Of a DNA stretch of 64,000 bases, positions 19,461 to 28,284 are shown piece by piece. Position numbers and translations under genes: made by a program. This DNA comes from Phragmitibacter flavus (GTDB lineage Bacteria > Verrucomicrobiota > Verrucomicrobiia > Verrucomicrobiales > Verrucomicrobiaceae). Under the pieces are notes generated by a model. It was not told the DNA's origin. It searched no databases and saw only the letters and a program-made list of their open reading frames with translations. The first letter of the stretch is position 1, and each line of letters opens with the position of its first letter. Location of the stretch: NCBI RefSeq assembly GCF_005780165.1, contig NZ_VAUV01000008.1:124001-188000 (forward strand). Direction: 5' to 3'.

Positions 19461-22400
19461 GGTGCGAATGTTTTTTTGTTGATGATTCGGAAGCGGTAAT
19501 GATCGTCGATGGCTTCAGTGGCATTGGTATTTTCAATAAGTGCCGGCAGGGTGGGATCGTTGGGATCCACATATCGCTCGATCAGTGCGGAGCCGCGTTG
19601 TTCGGCGATGAGCGCATCAGCATTCTCATCCCATTCAGCCGCTGCACTGGAGCGTGCTTTTTTTAGTGCCTGCACCCGATAATGGACCTGAAAGGTATTG
19701 GAACGCGTGGTGAGTCGGGGATACAACTGGTTGTATGGTGACTCGCGCACGTTGTCACCGGTAAGTTCCATGCCATCTTTTTGGGTGTTGAGACTGCCAT
19801 TCCACCAAGTGACCACATTCTCAAAGGTGGGATCGGGAGTGTTCATGACCCGCTGCGGATAAGTTCTGCCTTCTATCTTTTTGGGCACCAGGAATATCTC
19901 GCAAATTTCCGAAGCACTGCGGAAAATGTCACCTGCATTGAAGCGTCGATGAAAGCCTCTCATGGTTTCCTCAGCGTTGATCTCAAACATCGTTTCATAC
20001 TTCAGCCAGTTATCCCAGGCCTTGTAACACTCCTGTTTCTGCTCGGCGCCAGCGCCCCATGTGGAGGCGTCGCCCGCCCATGCCACTTCCGTAGGAACGG
20101 CGCTGAGACGCGTTCCACGCAGGGCGGCATGCAGGCCGGTTTCCCGTCGTAGATAAGTGAATGGCATGATTTGTTGGTTCATGTTGATCTTGCCGGATGT
20201 GGAGAGCGGCTCACTGATCGCGTAAGGTTCCACCACCGGCATCCAGAACAGGTCGAGCAGCAGGTGATCACGTGGAGGACGAAAGCCATAATGATCCACC
20301 TGGGTCGGTTCCGCACCCGACGCCGTGCTGCGGGAAGGAGGGTTGGGACTAAACAACAAGGTCTGCCATGGCCCCACCTTGTTGCCGATGCCCGGCACGG
20401 GATGCACGCCACTCGGCAACGAACCGAACGCCACCGCCGAGGCGATTTGACGATTGGGCGCATAGTTACCGGCATCTTCGGTGTCGGTGTAATCGAACAA
20501 GCTGAAGTAACTGGTGCGATCCGTGGTGGTGTTGGTTTTGAATCCGGTGGTATCCGGTTGGTTGATATAGGGTCCATCCTCAACACGGCCAATGCCGCTG
20601 TCCCAATCACCCGGACGGCTGGCGCTGCCGGCTCCGGTATTGTAAGCGCCGTCCAGACGATACGGTGTCGCCGGTTGACAGTCCTGCCAGTAGGCCACCT
20701 CTTTTAACAATCCGTAGGGTTGGATTTGATTCAGATTGGATCCATTCAAGACATAACCTGCCGCCTGCCAGGGATGCAAGCGGCCGCCCTTGGTAGGGTA
20801 AAGCACCGATTGCTGTTCCATTCCCCGTCCATAATGTCCTTGATAACTGTTCGCCGACCTTCGCAACGTTTGCGCCATCCATGTGGTTCCTGGAATGCCC
20901 GCCGGCGCGGTTCCAGGGGTAACGCCCGTAAGATAGTCGGCATGAGGGGCATAATAAGTCGCGGGGATTTCCCGCAGTGCGCAAAGAAGCCGGTAGTCGC
21001 CTTTGTTTGGTCCGCCGGCGTGTGCCGCCACGGAACGCACGACATCACCAGGAACAAAAAGGTTCTCTGCAGGATTGTCATTCACCAAACGGCTTTGAAC
21101 GCTCATTTTATTCTTCGCGTTTTCCCAGGTCCAGTCGACGTCATCCCAGCTTATCTTGGGGCGCTGGCGTGCCCGTGGGGTTGGCCAAGGCGTCGTTGAA
21201 TCGGGAAAGGTTAGGTTGGCCGTTTGGATCAAGGTGGCATCGCTGATGGCTCCCGGATCAGGACTGCCAATGTGGGTTTCGATGGTGATCGGTCCTCCGG
21301 TGAAGGTAAAGGTATCACCTACGGACACGTCGACCTCCACGCTTACAAAAGGAAATTTCTCCACGGGATTGCTGCCCCCATCCACCAGCTTGGCGGTTGC
21401 CCGGGAGCGGAAGAATTGGGCGTGCAACGACGTGTAGGCGCTCGACCTCCCTTCGTCCCAGGTGTCATAGCAGGGCATGCGTGCGTGATTCACGGCATCG
21501 GCGGGAAAGCCGAGCGATGCCCCATTCACCCTCCAGGTTTCGAGACCGCGAATGCGATAATTGACATCCGGCGAATAACCTGGCAGACCCACCACGGGCG
21601 CGAAGGGTTGCAAGATCAAAAAGGCACGCATCTTGTTCGTCTTGTCGGCGATGTTGTCGCCGTCCTCGTCTTTTGGCGTGCCATCGGGCAACAGTTCGAC
21701 ATCGGTCGCGATGAACACCAAGGCCGCTTCAATCACACTGGGAAAGTGGCCGAAAGATTTTAACGTTTCGCCAAACGGTTCCACGCCAGCGCCATTAGTC
21801 ACCACTGGAGCCGCCGAACCTTCGGCGAAAAACTCTGCGCCGTTGGCATCGGTCGACACCCGTGTCGGAGGAAGGAAACGGTATTCTGGATCGGTGTGGC
21901 GGCTCGCTGGATTCACCCCCCAGCGCACCATGTCGAACATGTTTAACAAGATCTGATTTTGGTTCCTCTCGCCATACTTGTTTCTGAAAGTTTGCGCACC
22001 GAACCCAGGCACGGGCTGTTGGGTGAGCCGTTGCAAATAGCTAAATACCTTTTGATTGCCTGCCAGTTCAAAGTCTGCCACAGGACTCTGTGAGGAGCCG
22101 CGGTTGTTTAAACTTTTCCAGGTTTCTGCGCGTTGGAAGTAACCTTGTTCTCCGGCAACATTGGCGCAGAATTCCAAAAGCTTGTCCTTCGAGTTGCGAG
22201 CCTCCGTTTCGGCCTGGATGGGCCACAGGGAAATACGCGGACGATTAAACCCGTTGGTTTCCGGCGCACGACTATGGGCGGTGAGAAAGAACCGGCCAGT
22301 CTCCAGATCCCGGGCATCAACCGATCCAGCGGATAGGTTGGGCTGCCGTTGTCCGCTGACCGGATCATATTCCGTGCCGAAGAAAAATTCATCCGTCGTG

Positions 22401-23557
22401 GCAAACAAACGTTCGCGTTTGAATGGCAGGCCGTTGGGGGAAGATACCAATTCGCTGCCGCCGCGTGATCCCTGACCAGATTCACCGAGGTGAATACGTG
22501 GCAATAAGTTGTAGACTCCACCAAGCCACGTCTGATACTCCGGCTTGTTGCTCACGGTGCCATCATTGATGATGTTCGGATAACGCCACCGGTAACGCGG
22601 GTCAAACCCTTGCAGAACCACACTTAGCGAAGTCATTCCCGGATGCCCAGGATACCGCTGAAACTCATTCTGTGCGGGAGGGAAATAGGCGTAGTTGCGA
22701 TCCGTCCAACTGGTGGTGCGGGGCACGTCCCAAGGAGTGCCTTCGCCTGCCGTGTTGATGTTGACCTTGCAGCTTTCGTCATCCGTCCAGAAGGCGATGC
22801 GTCCAACGATCGGGTTGTTTTGCGTGACCGCATCAGGATCAAAGGTCACCTTCTCCGCAGTTCCACCCGTCGGTGCGACGAGTTTGCCATCTTGCAACAC
22901 ATACAACCAGCGCGTGGGCATTGGAAGTGGTTGCTGATCGGTGCCTCCAGGCACCGCCTGGGTGGTGGAGATCCCGAATCCACCCACGCCCGTATTGCCT
23001 GTTCCCGGCAACGCGGTGGGACTGAGGATGGGGTAGATTCGATCAATGGTTCCGTTGGCATTCAATCGGGCAACCGGTTCATTCAAGTCGGTGAAACGTG
23101 CCGGAGCAGTGTCCCATCCGCCCAAACTGGCCGCTTCGTCGGCCGCAACAAAGTCCGCGCCAGACTCCACCATCTTGTCGGAGCTGTATAACTTCCACAC
23201 GGACTCCGTTGCAGAACGTAACTGTGCCGTCGATCCTCCACCAGGATGGGGACTGGTGCCGAACACGCGAATCATGCCCGGTTGGGAAGCCCAGGTTCTG
23301 GCCATACCCAAATCCGCCGTTGCCTGCTGAATCTGACCCATCACGATGGATGCCGGCATGTCCGACAAGGTGCGCGCCTCGGCCGTTTCACTGAAGGCCG
23401 CTGAAGACTTGGTTTCCACCGTGCCCAGAGAGAACATGGCCAGGACCAGGACCATCAGGATGGACATGATCACCAATACCAGAACCAGCACCATGCCGGA
23501 TTGTGAACGGGAACGGTTTGCCGCCACCCCTTGGCGGTTAAGTCCGTAAGGTTTCAT
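19457..23557 (-). CDS. vccA: cassette protein A from the internal start (alternative product)
   Basis: Alternative reading of the same frame. ATG at 23555-23557 is preceded by GGGAGGGG and followed by the pilin-like helix that opens VccA proteins, giving 1366 residues. The four bases ATGA at this start also spell a TGA in the next frame, exactly the overlap used between vccA/B and B/C. This suggests the upstream PEP-CTERM gene originally ended here. The large soluble part has blocks such as FWTDDESCKVNINTAGEGTPW and HYGFRPPRDHLLLDLFWMP. Function unknown. List as one of two possible products, not a separate locus. Confidence 0.6.
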   Translation of the reverse strand: MKPYGLNRQGVAANRSRSQSGMVLVLVLVIMSILMVLVLAMFSLGTVETKSSAAFSETAEARTLSDMPASIVMGQIQQATADLGMARTWASQPGMIRVFGTSPHPGGGSTAQLRSATESVWKLYSSDKMVESGADFVAADEAASLGGWDTAPARFTDLNEPVARLNANGTIDRIYPILSPTALPGTGNTGVGGFGISTTQAVPGGTDQQPLPMPTRWLYVLQDGKLVAPTGGTAEKVTFDPDAVTQNNPIVGRIAFWTDDESCKVNINTAGEGTPWDVPRTTSWTDRNYAYFPPAQNEFQRYPGHPGMTSLSVVLQGFDPRYRWRYPNIINDGTVSNKPEYQTWLGGVYNLLPRIHLGESGQGSRGGSELVSSPNGLPFKRERLFATTDEFFFGTEYDPVSGQRQPNLSAGSVDARDLETGRFFLTAHSRAPETNGFNRPRISLWPIQAETEARNSKDKLLEFCANVAGEQGYFQRAETWKSLNNRGSSQSPVADFELAGNQKVFSYLQRLTQQPVPGFGAQTFRNKYGERNQNQILLNMFDMVRWGVNPASRHTDPEYRFLPPTRVSTDANGAEFFAEGSAAPVVTNGAGVEPFGETLKSFGHFPSVIEAALVFIATDVELLPDGTPKDEDGDNIADKTNKMRAFLILQPFAPVVGLPGYSPDVNYRIRGLETWRVNGASLGFPADAVNHARMPCYDTWDEGRSSAYTSLHAQFFRSRATAKLVDGGSNPVEKFPFVSVEVDVSVGDTFTFTGGPITIETHIGSPDPGAISDATLIQTANLTFPDSTTPWPTPRARQRPKISWDDVDWTWENAKNKMSVQSRLVNDNPAENLFVPGDVVRSVAAHAGGPNKGDYRLLCALREIPATYYAPHADYLTGVTPGTAPAGIPGTTWMAQTLRRSANSYQGHYGRGMEQQSVLYPTKGGRLHPWQAAGYVLNGSNLNQIQPYGLLKEVAYWQDCQPATPYRLDGAYNTGAGSASRPGDWDSGIGRVEDGPYINQPDTTGFKTNTTTDRTSYFSLFDYTDTEDAGNYAPNRQIASAVAFGSLPSGVHPVPGIGNKVGPWQTLLFSPNPPSRSTASGAEPTQVDHYGFRPPRDHLLLDLFWMPVVEPYAISEPLSTSGKINMNQQIMPFTYLRRETGLHAALRGTRLSAVPTEVAWAGDASTWGAGAEQKQECYKAWDNWLKYETMFEINAEETMRGFHRRFNAGDIFRSASEICEIFLVPKKIEGRTYPQRVMNTPDPTFENVVTWWNGSLNTQKDGMELTGDNVRESPYNQLYPRLTTRSNTFQVHYRVQALKKARSSAAAEWDENADALIAEQRGSALIERYVDPNDPTLPALIENTNATEAIDDHYRFRIINKKTFAP

Positions 23558-25633
23558 CCCCTCCCGGCAGGAAGTTGGTGGAACGGAACGGCGTCGGCGC
23601 AACACCAGGCACAAACCACCCGTCAATAAAAGCAATACCCGCCCAGGTTCAGGAACCACCGCCACTCGAACATGGTAACCGTGCTCATTGAGCAGGCTCT
23701 CCCATTTCAAACCCTCGGCCAGTTCAGGCATATCGTCAAACACCAGGTCCCCACTGTAAACGGTTGCCGCCGTTACCCCTGACCAATCAATCAAACGCCA
23801 GGTATCTCCCAGAGCCCAACCGATGAAGTCATCATTGGACAGTCCCGTGGTGTCAGTCAGACTCAGGCTCCCACTTAGTTGAACCGTCGAGTCGCTGGCG
23901 ATCACCAATAAATCGTTGTTATCCAGAGGATTTAGAAGATTGTCTTCCGCGCCAACATTGTTCCAGATGTTCAACTCCAGCGTGCCGCCCAGGCTGGTAA
24001 CACCGGTGCCAGAGTTAACCAGACGCAATGACTGACCTCCGAGACCGCTCGACGTCCCAACGGAAAGAAAGGAGCCGTTTCCAAGCGTGATGTTCTGCTG
24101 GCTGGAACTTAGTCCCACCTGACCGCTCCCGGCGAGCCGTCCACCGCTTTGGACCAGCACATGGCCAGCGCCGGTGGCGGAGGTTCCCAGCGCGTTGTTG
24201 GCGAGAAGCACGCCTTGTTCAATGGTCGTCGTTCCCGTGTAAGTGTTGGCAGCCGTTAGCGTAAGGATACCGAGTCCCCGCTTAGTCAAACCGCCGTCCA
24301 CCACATCATCGCCATCAAGATTACTATGCTCAAGGACCTGGTTGACGGTGATATTAAATCCATTGGTGTCAAAGACGGCACCGTCATCGCGAACATTGAC
24401 CCGGGTAAGCCCCTGAAGGTAAGATCCAGTGCTCTGGCTGGCCTGGAGAGTGCCTCCGTTAAAGTTAAGGATGCCGGAAGATCCGCCGCCTTTTGCAACC
24501 CCACCGGTAGTCAAAGTGCCGCCATCGAGATTGACCTCCCCGACACCACCACCTTGGGCAATTCTGGTGTAGCCTGTCACCCCGGTGGTAACCACGCCCT
24601 CGGCGGATAGAGTCAACGTGCCGTCGCCTCCCTCCCCGACCCATAGCTCGTTGGTGGCGTTGAAGGTTCCGCCGCTGACATTCAGTGTGGAGGTGCCTCC
24701 TGCAAATGAACTTAACACCGTCTGGCCGCCAGTGGTGGCCGCATTGACGGTGCCCCCGGTGAGGTTGTAAGTCCCGTTTCCTCCATTGTCCCGCCCGATG
24801 ACAAACCAGTTATTCGAGGAAACCGTTCCGGACGATTGGTTAAAGACCCCAGTTCCATTTTGACCAACCCATAACTCGCCGGATGCGTTCAACGTTCCTC
24901 CCGTCATGTGGTAAGTTCCATTGGCACCGGTGGCATTGCCTACGATGAAAAGGTCCGCACTGAGGCTGCCGCCCGATTGATTCATCACACCAATGGCGGT
25001 GGCGTTTTCAGAGGAATACGGGCTCTGCCCCACGCTGAAGGTTCCTCCTGAAATGATGGCCCCGCCATTCAGGTTGAGTGTGCCAGTCCCCCCCGAGCCC
25101 CCGATCGCGAATCCGAAATTGGAATTCACTGTTCCTGCGTCGACCGTCAACACGCCGGTTGGATAGTCGGCATTTCCCCACGAACTATGGCCAACGTTGA
25201 CATAATTGAAAGAGGCGCTGCCCGTCGTATTGATGTTCATCGTGCCATTGCCTGAACCATGTCCTATGGAGGCGTCGCCGGTTGCGCTGATGCTGCCAGA
25301 ACCAGTCAGGTTGTAGGTGCCTGTGCCATACAAACCGACGTTGAACCACCCGGTGGTTAAGGTGCCTGCGGAATGGGCAACGGTCGCACTCCCAAACCAT
25401 CGACCCGCTTCAAACCCCGCCACGGTCTCATCGCTGCTGATGGTGACTGTGCCGTTGATTAATGCGTTGTCAGCGGAAGTCGGCTTCGCATCGCCCTCCC
25501 AATTTGCAGCGGTGCTGAAATTGGTGTCCTCCCCACCTCCAGAGTCCCAGACAAAGTCGGCTGCCTCCAACATCTGAAAACAGAAGATGGAGCAAACCGT
25601 CAAAAGGCTGGAAGCGCGCAATGGATTTTTCAT
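19457..25633 (-). CDS. vccA: PEP-CTERM autotransporter-repeat protein fused to Verru_Chthon cassette protein A
   Basis: 2058 residues from ATG at 25631-25633; AAGGGAAG directly before it is a good ribosome site. First part (about 1-690): signal peptide (SSLLTVCSIFCFQMLEA), then Gly/Asn/Thr-rich autotransporter-associated beta-strand repeats (GTYNLTGG, GTLNLNGG, GVFNQSSG). This part ends in a complete PEP-CTERM signal: VPEPG, hydrophobic RVLLLLTGGLCLVL, then RRRR. Such proteins normally stop there. Here the frame runs on without a stop into MKPYGLNRQG and a PilX-like helix (SGMVLVLVLVIMSILMVLVLA) that begins a typical cassette protein A of about 1366 residues. A strong internal start at 23557 argues that VccA can also be made alone. 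Either a true fusion or a frame change that removed the stop. Confidence 0.82.
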   Translation of the reverse strand: MKNPLRASSLLTVCSIFCFQMLEAADFVWDSGGGEDTNFSTAANWEGDAKPTSADNALINGTVTISSDETVAGFEAGRWFGSATVAHSAGTLTTGWFNVGLYGTGTYNLTGSGSISATGDASIGHGSGNGTMNINTTGSASFNYVNVGHSSWGNADYPTGVLTVDAGTVNSNFGFAIGGSGGTGTLNLNGGAIISGGTFSVGQSPYSSENATAIGVMNQSGGSLSADLFIVGNATGANGTYHMTGGTLNASGELWVGQNGTGVFNQSSGTVSSNNWFVIGRDNGGNGTYNLTGGTVNAATTGGQTVLSSFAGGTSTLNVSGGTFNATNELWVGEGGDGTLTLSAEGVVTTGVTGYTRIAQGGGVGEVNLDGGTLTTGGVAKGGGSSGILNFNGGTLQASQSTGSYLQGLTRVNVRDDGAVFDTNGFNITVNQVLEHSNLDGDDVVDGGLTKRGLGILTLTAANTYTGTTTIEQGVLLANNALGTSATGAGHVLVQSGGRLAGSGQVGLSSSQQNITLGNGSFLSVGTSSGLGGQSLRLVNSGTGVTSLGGTLELNIWNNVGAEDNLLNPLDNNDLLVIASDSTVQLSGSLSLTDTTGLSNDDFIGWALGDTWRLIDWSGVTAATVYSGDLVFDDMPELAEGLKWESLLNEHGYHVRVAVVPEPGRVLLLLTGGLCLVLRRRRSVPPTSCREGMKPYGLNRQGVAANRSRSQSGMVLVLVLVIMSILMVLVLAMFSLGTVETKSSAAFSETAEARTLSDMPASIVMGQIQQATADLGMARTWASQPGMIRVFGTSPHPGGGSTAQLRSATESVWKLYSSDKMVESGADFVAADEAASLGGWDTAPARFTDLNEPVARLNANGTIDRIYPILSPTALPGTGNTGVGGFGISTTQAVPGGTDQQPLPMPTRWLYVLQDGKLVAPTGGTAEKVTFDPDAVTQNNPIVGRIAFWTDDESCKVNINTAGEGTPWDVPRTTSWTDRNYAYFPPAQNEFQRYPGHPGMTSLSVVLQGFDPRYRWRYPNIINDGTVSNKPEYQTWLGGVYNLLPRIHLGESGQGSRGGSELVSSPNGLPFKRERLFATTDEFFFGTEYDPVSGQRQPNLSAGSVDARDLETGRFFLTAHSRAPETNGFNRPRISLWPIQAETEARNSKDKLLEFCANVAGEQGYFQRAETWKSLNNRGSSQSPVADFELAGNQKVFSYLQRLTQQPVPGFGAQTFRNKYGERNQNQILLNMFDMVRWGVNPASRHTDPEYRFLPPTRVSTDANGAEFFAEGSAAPVVTNGAGVEPFGETLKSFGHFPSVIEAALVFIATDVELLPDGTPKDEDGDNIADKTNKMRAFLILQPFAPVVGLPGYSPDVNYRIRGLETWRVNGASLGFPADAVNHARMPCYDTWDEGRSSAYTSLHAQFFRSRATAKLVDGGSNPVEKFPFVSVEVDVSVGDTFTFTGGPITIETHIGSPDPGAISDATLIQTANLTFPDSTTPWPTPRARQRPKISWDDVDWTWENAKNKMSVQSRLVNDNPAENLFVPGDVVRSVAAHAGGPNKGDYRLLCALREIPATYYAPHADYLTGVTPGTAPAGIPGTTWMAQTLRRSANSYQGHYGRGMEQQSVLYPTKGGRLHPWQAAGYVLNGSNLNQIQPYGLLKEVAYWQDCQPATPYRLDGAYNTGAGSASRPGDWDSGIGRVEDGPYINQPDTTGFKTNTTTDRTSYFSLFDYTDTEDAGNYAPNRQIASAVAFGSLPSGVHPVPGIGNKVGPWQTLLFSPNPPSRSTASGAEPTQVDHYGFRPPRDHLLLDLFWMPVVEPYAISEPLSTSGKINMNQQIMPFTYLRRETGLHAALRGTRLSAVPTEVAWAGDASTWGAGAEQKQECYKAWDNWLKYETMFEINAEETMRGFHRRFNAGDIFRSASEICEIFLVPKKIEGRTYPQRVMNTPDPTFENVVTWWNGSLNTQKDGMELTGDNVRESPYNQLYPRLTTRSNTFQVHYRVQALKKARSSAAAEWDENADALIAEQRGSALIERYVDPNDPTLPALIENTNATEAIDDHYRFRIINKKTFAP
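23558..23565 (-). promoter_or_regulatory. purine-rich ribosome site before internal vccA start
   Basis: Read on the minus strand, GGGAGGGG directly abuts ATG at 23557. The spacing is short, but the match to the anti-Shine-Dalgarno sequence is strong and would be an odd coincidence inside a coding region. Confidence 0.55.
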
Positions 25634-25672
25634 ACTTCCCTTGAAAATAAATCTTCCGTGCTTTGGGAACAA

Positions 25673-25688
25673 TAGGTGCAAACACCTA
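25673..25688. repeat. 16-bp inverted repeat upstream of the PEP-CTERM/vcc operon
   Basis: TAGGTG CAAA CACCTA, a perfect 6-bp inverted repeat with a 4-base centre, 40 bases before the start at 25633 in the gap between divergent genes. It could be an operator or a small hairpin; no factor is known. Confidence 0.4.
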
Positions 25689-25828
25689 GCCTCTTGATGA
25701 TGAACGCCCTTTCCACTGCGGAGCCGTCGTTTTCCCGGGGTTGACCGTGATTTCCGCGCCGATATCCCAACCGTGGCGGCAGGATTTGTTTTGCATGCGA
25801 TTGGAAAAATTGCTAAATCCTCAATCCG

Positions 25829-27529
25829 ATGATTTGCAGAATTCTTCTATTTCTCGCCTTCGGACACCAAGCGATGGCTCAGGTTCACCCTGGACTGCAG
25901 AGCCACGAAGCGTTCATCAGGGAGATCGCGAACAAAAAGTGGGAGTGTTCCTACACGAGTTATCCCGAACTGCGATTTCACGAGAACAAAATCGAGATCC
26001 TCGCCGGTGATGAGAGGGTGACTTCTGAATTGACCAAAGTCAGCCATCCCGAGCCTGGCATCATCCGCGTCGATTACGAGTCTGGCGACATGACGCTTTT
26101 CACCTTTTCAGATGATCTACAGACCTTCGTCGTCGCCTACATGGAGGAAATCAGCGAGTTCACCGTGCCGGGTGCCGCCGCTCCTCAAAAGTTGCCGTCA
26201 ACAACCGCTGATAAACCCGTTGAGATCGAATTCAAAGATCATCCTTACTGGAAAAAAAGCCGTCTTCACGCCGACAAAATGGAGGTCCTGGACGAAAGCG
26301 GCGTGCCCTTTGCAACCAATCAGAGCATCGGATACCTCCCGCATGTCCAAGGAATCATCCTGCCCGAAAAGACCGTTGGCGCAGTGATCATGTCGCGAAA
26401 GTCTCCTGGTGGATGGTATCTGCGGGGTCATAACGTGGGAACCGGTGTTCGCACTGAGAAATCAGGTTATTTCCGACCTTTCCTCGCCAGTAAACTGGAA
26501 AACTTCCCCCTCCGCTCGGCTCATTTCAATCACCCTCTGTTGCTCGCGGGTTTCGACCAACTTGCCTCAGCTCAGGAGCGCTACAGCATTCAGCTGGCGA
26601 TCGACAACTATGGGGAAACCTCAGCACAGGTGGCCAGCTGTTACCATGAGATGGGCAAACTTCGCGGTTATGCCCGTAGCTACATGGGGGCGCCCGGACT
26701 GCTCAAACAAGGCTTCGATCATCTCCAGAAAAATTATGCTGACGACAAGACCCGGATCTTGGAATACGGCACCGACCTGGCCGAAGCTCAATGTGATGCC
26801 GGTGAATTTTCCGCCGCTAAAGCTACGTTGTCCGGCATCTATACCCTGCTTTCGCCCGCAGGAGGCGAAGTGCGCAGCCGCTTCTTTTTCTTCAAAGCAC
26901 TGGGGACGGCTGAATTTGGTTTGCGTGCCTACCCCCAGGCGGCCCAACATTTTCAATCCAATTTAAAACTGACCACCGACGCTGGATTGAAATTTGATGC
27001 CATCCAATGCCTCCTGGACATCATCCCGTGTCACCTGGCTCAAAATCAACTCGGACCTGCCAGCGCAACCCTCAAACAATGCATGGCCGTCCAAGATCAA
27101 ATGACCACCGAATCCAAGAATCGAAACTTCGACACCTGGAAGCTCGCCTTCGCCTGCGTCGCCATGGGTGAAACCGAGAGCGCCATCAAATACGCCCCCA
27201 CCCGTCCCCGACGCAATTCTGTGACCTATGAGGAATATGGTCGGCTTGTCAGTCTGTTTCATGGTGGCGACCGTCCAGGTGCCCAGAAACTTGCCAAAGA
27301 GTTCATGGGGCGCTTCCAAAATATCGCGGAGATCAACATCCGTGACGACATCGATCCCATCACCGTCAAACTCACCCAAGCCATTGCGGACCCTTCGCCC
27401 GCCAATGTCACCGCGCTGGAGCAACTTTGGGCCACCCAGGTGGAGAGCTTGCGCAATCGCCCCCTGAAAAACTATCTGTTCGCCCGCGTGATGGTGGTCA
27501 CACTTAACAAGCTCAAGAGCGGTCGCTGA
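25829..27529 (+). CDS. secreted protein with TPR-like helical repeats, function unknown
   Basis: 566 residues. Signal peptide MICRILLFLAFGHQAMAQ. Residues 20-230 form a beta-rich region with no family I recognise (WECSYTSYPELRFHENKIEIL; later GGWYLRGHNVGTGVRTEKSGY). From about 250 on the chain is helical with TPR-like spacing (AQVASCYHEMGKLRGYARSYM, ILEYGTDLAEAQCDAGEFSAA, KALGTAEFGLRAYPQAAQHF). Likely periplasmic. Read divergently from the PEP-CTERM/vcc operon and 38 bases before surE, with which it may share a message. No function proposed. Confidence 0.72.
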   Translation: MICRILLFLAFGHQAMAQVHPGLQSHEAFIREIANKKWECSYTSYPELRFHENKIEILAGDERVTSELTKVSHPEPGIIRVDYESGDMTLFTFSDDLQTFVVAYMEEISEFTVPGAAAPQKLPSTTADKPVEIEFKDHPYWKKSRLHADKMEVLDESGVPFATNQSIGYLPHVQGIILPEKTVGAVIMSRKSPGGWYLRGHNVGTGVRTEKSGYFRPFLASKLENFPLRSAHFNHPLLLAGFDQLASAQERYSIQLAIDNYGETSAQVASCYHEMGKLRGYARSYMGAPGLLKQGFDHLQKNYADDKTRILEYGTDLAEAQCDAGEFSAAKATLSGIYTLLSPAGGEVRSRFFFFKALGTAEFGLRAYPQAAQHFQSNLKLTTDAGLKFDAIQCLLDIIPCHLAQNQLGPASATLKQCMAVQDQMTTESKNRNFDTWKLAFACVAMGETESAIKYAPTRPRRNSVTYEEYGRLVSLFHGGDRPGAQKLAKEFMGRFQNIAEINIRDDIDPITVKLTQAIADPSPANVTALEQLWATQVESLRNRPLKNYLFARVMVVTLNKLKSGR

Positions 27530-27567
27530 TTGATTGATTGACCAGGAAGTGAGGGGTATGGCAGCGC

Positions 27568-28284
27568 ATGCATTTTTTACTCACGAATGACGACGGTATT
27601 GACGCCCCGGGCCTGGCGGCCCTTTCACAGGCGGTCGGATTGATCCGTGGTGCCACGTTCACCATCGTCGCGCCCGCCACCGAGCAGTCGGAGTGCGGAC
27701 ACCGCCTCACCACGCGGGTGCCATTGATCCTCCAGCAATTGGACGAACACCGCTACAGCCTCAACGGAAGCCCGGCAGACTGCACCCGGGTCGCCTTGCA
27801 TCATTTAAAATTGAAGCCCGACTGGGTGTTTGCCGGCATCAACTCGGGTGGCAACATGGGTCAGGACCTGGCAGTGTCCGGCACCGTGGCCGCGGTTCGT
27901 GAAGCGGCCTATCATGACGTGCCCGCAGCAGCGTTTTCCCATTATCTGATTCGCGAAATTGAACTCGATTGGTCAAGGGCCGCCCGCTGGGTCGCCGAGC
28001 TGATCACCACGCGACTTCTTCCTACCTCACCCCCAATCGGCCAGTTCTACAACTTCAATCTGCCTCATCATCCGCCCGGAGCCCTGTCCTTGCCTGGCGT
28101 CGTGGAAAGCGCCCCCGCCCGATCGCCACTGCCTGTGGTGTATGCCCCGCTCACTCTGGCCGATGGCACCACTCAATTGATGTATGGAGGCCGTTATCCC
28201 GACCGCGGGCGCGATCCCGGTTCCGATGTGGAAGCGTGTTTTTCAGGCCATGTTTCGATGAGCACCCTGCATCTTCCAAGTTAA
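27568..28284 (+). CDS. surE: 5'/3'-nucleotidase SurE
   Basis: 238 residues, usual length. SurE is a metal-dependent nucleoside monophosphate phosphatase of the cytoplasm. The metal site is visible: N7-D8-D9 in LLTNDDGIDAPG, S41 in PATEQSECGH, and N92 in GINSGGNMGQD, followed by the conserved SGTVAAVREA. The usual DRNxSG loop is changed to TEQSECG. GAGGGG lies about ten bases before the ATG. Its stop overlaps the convergent lipoprotein gene by four bases. Confidence 0.93.
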   Translation: MHFLLTNDDGIDAPGLAALSQAVGLIRGATFTIVAPATEQSECGHRLTTRVPLILQQLDEHRYSLNGSPADCTRVALHHLKLKPDWVFAGINSGGNMGQDLAVSGTVAAVREAAYHDVPAAAFSHYLIREIELDWSRAARWVAELITTRLLPTSPPIGQFYNFNLPHHPPGALSLPGVVESAPARSPLPVVYAPLTLADGTTQLMYGGRYPDRGRDPGSDVEACFSGHVSMSTLHLPS

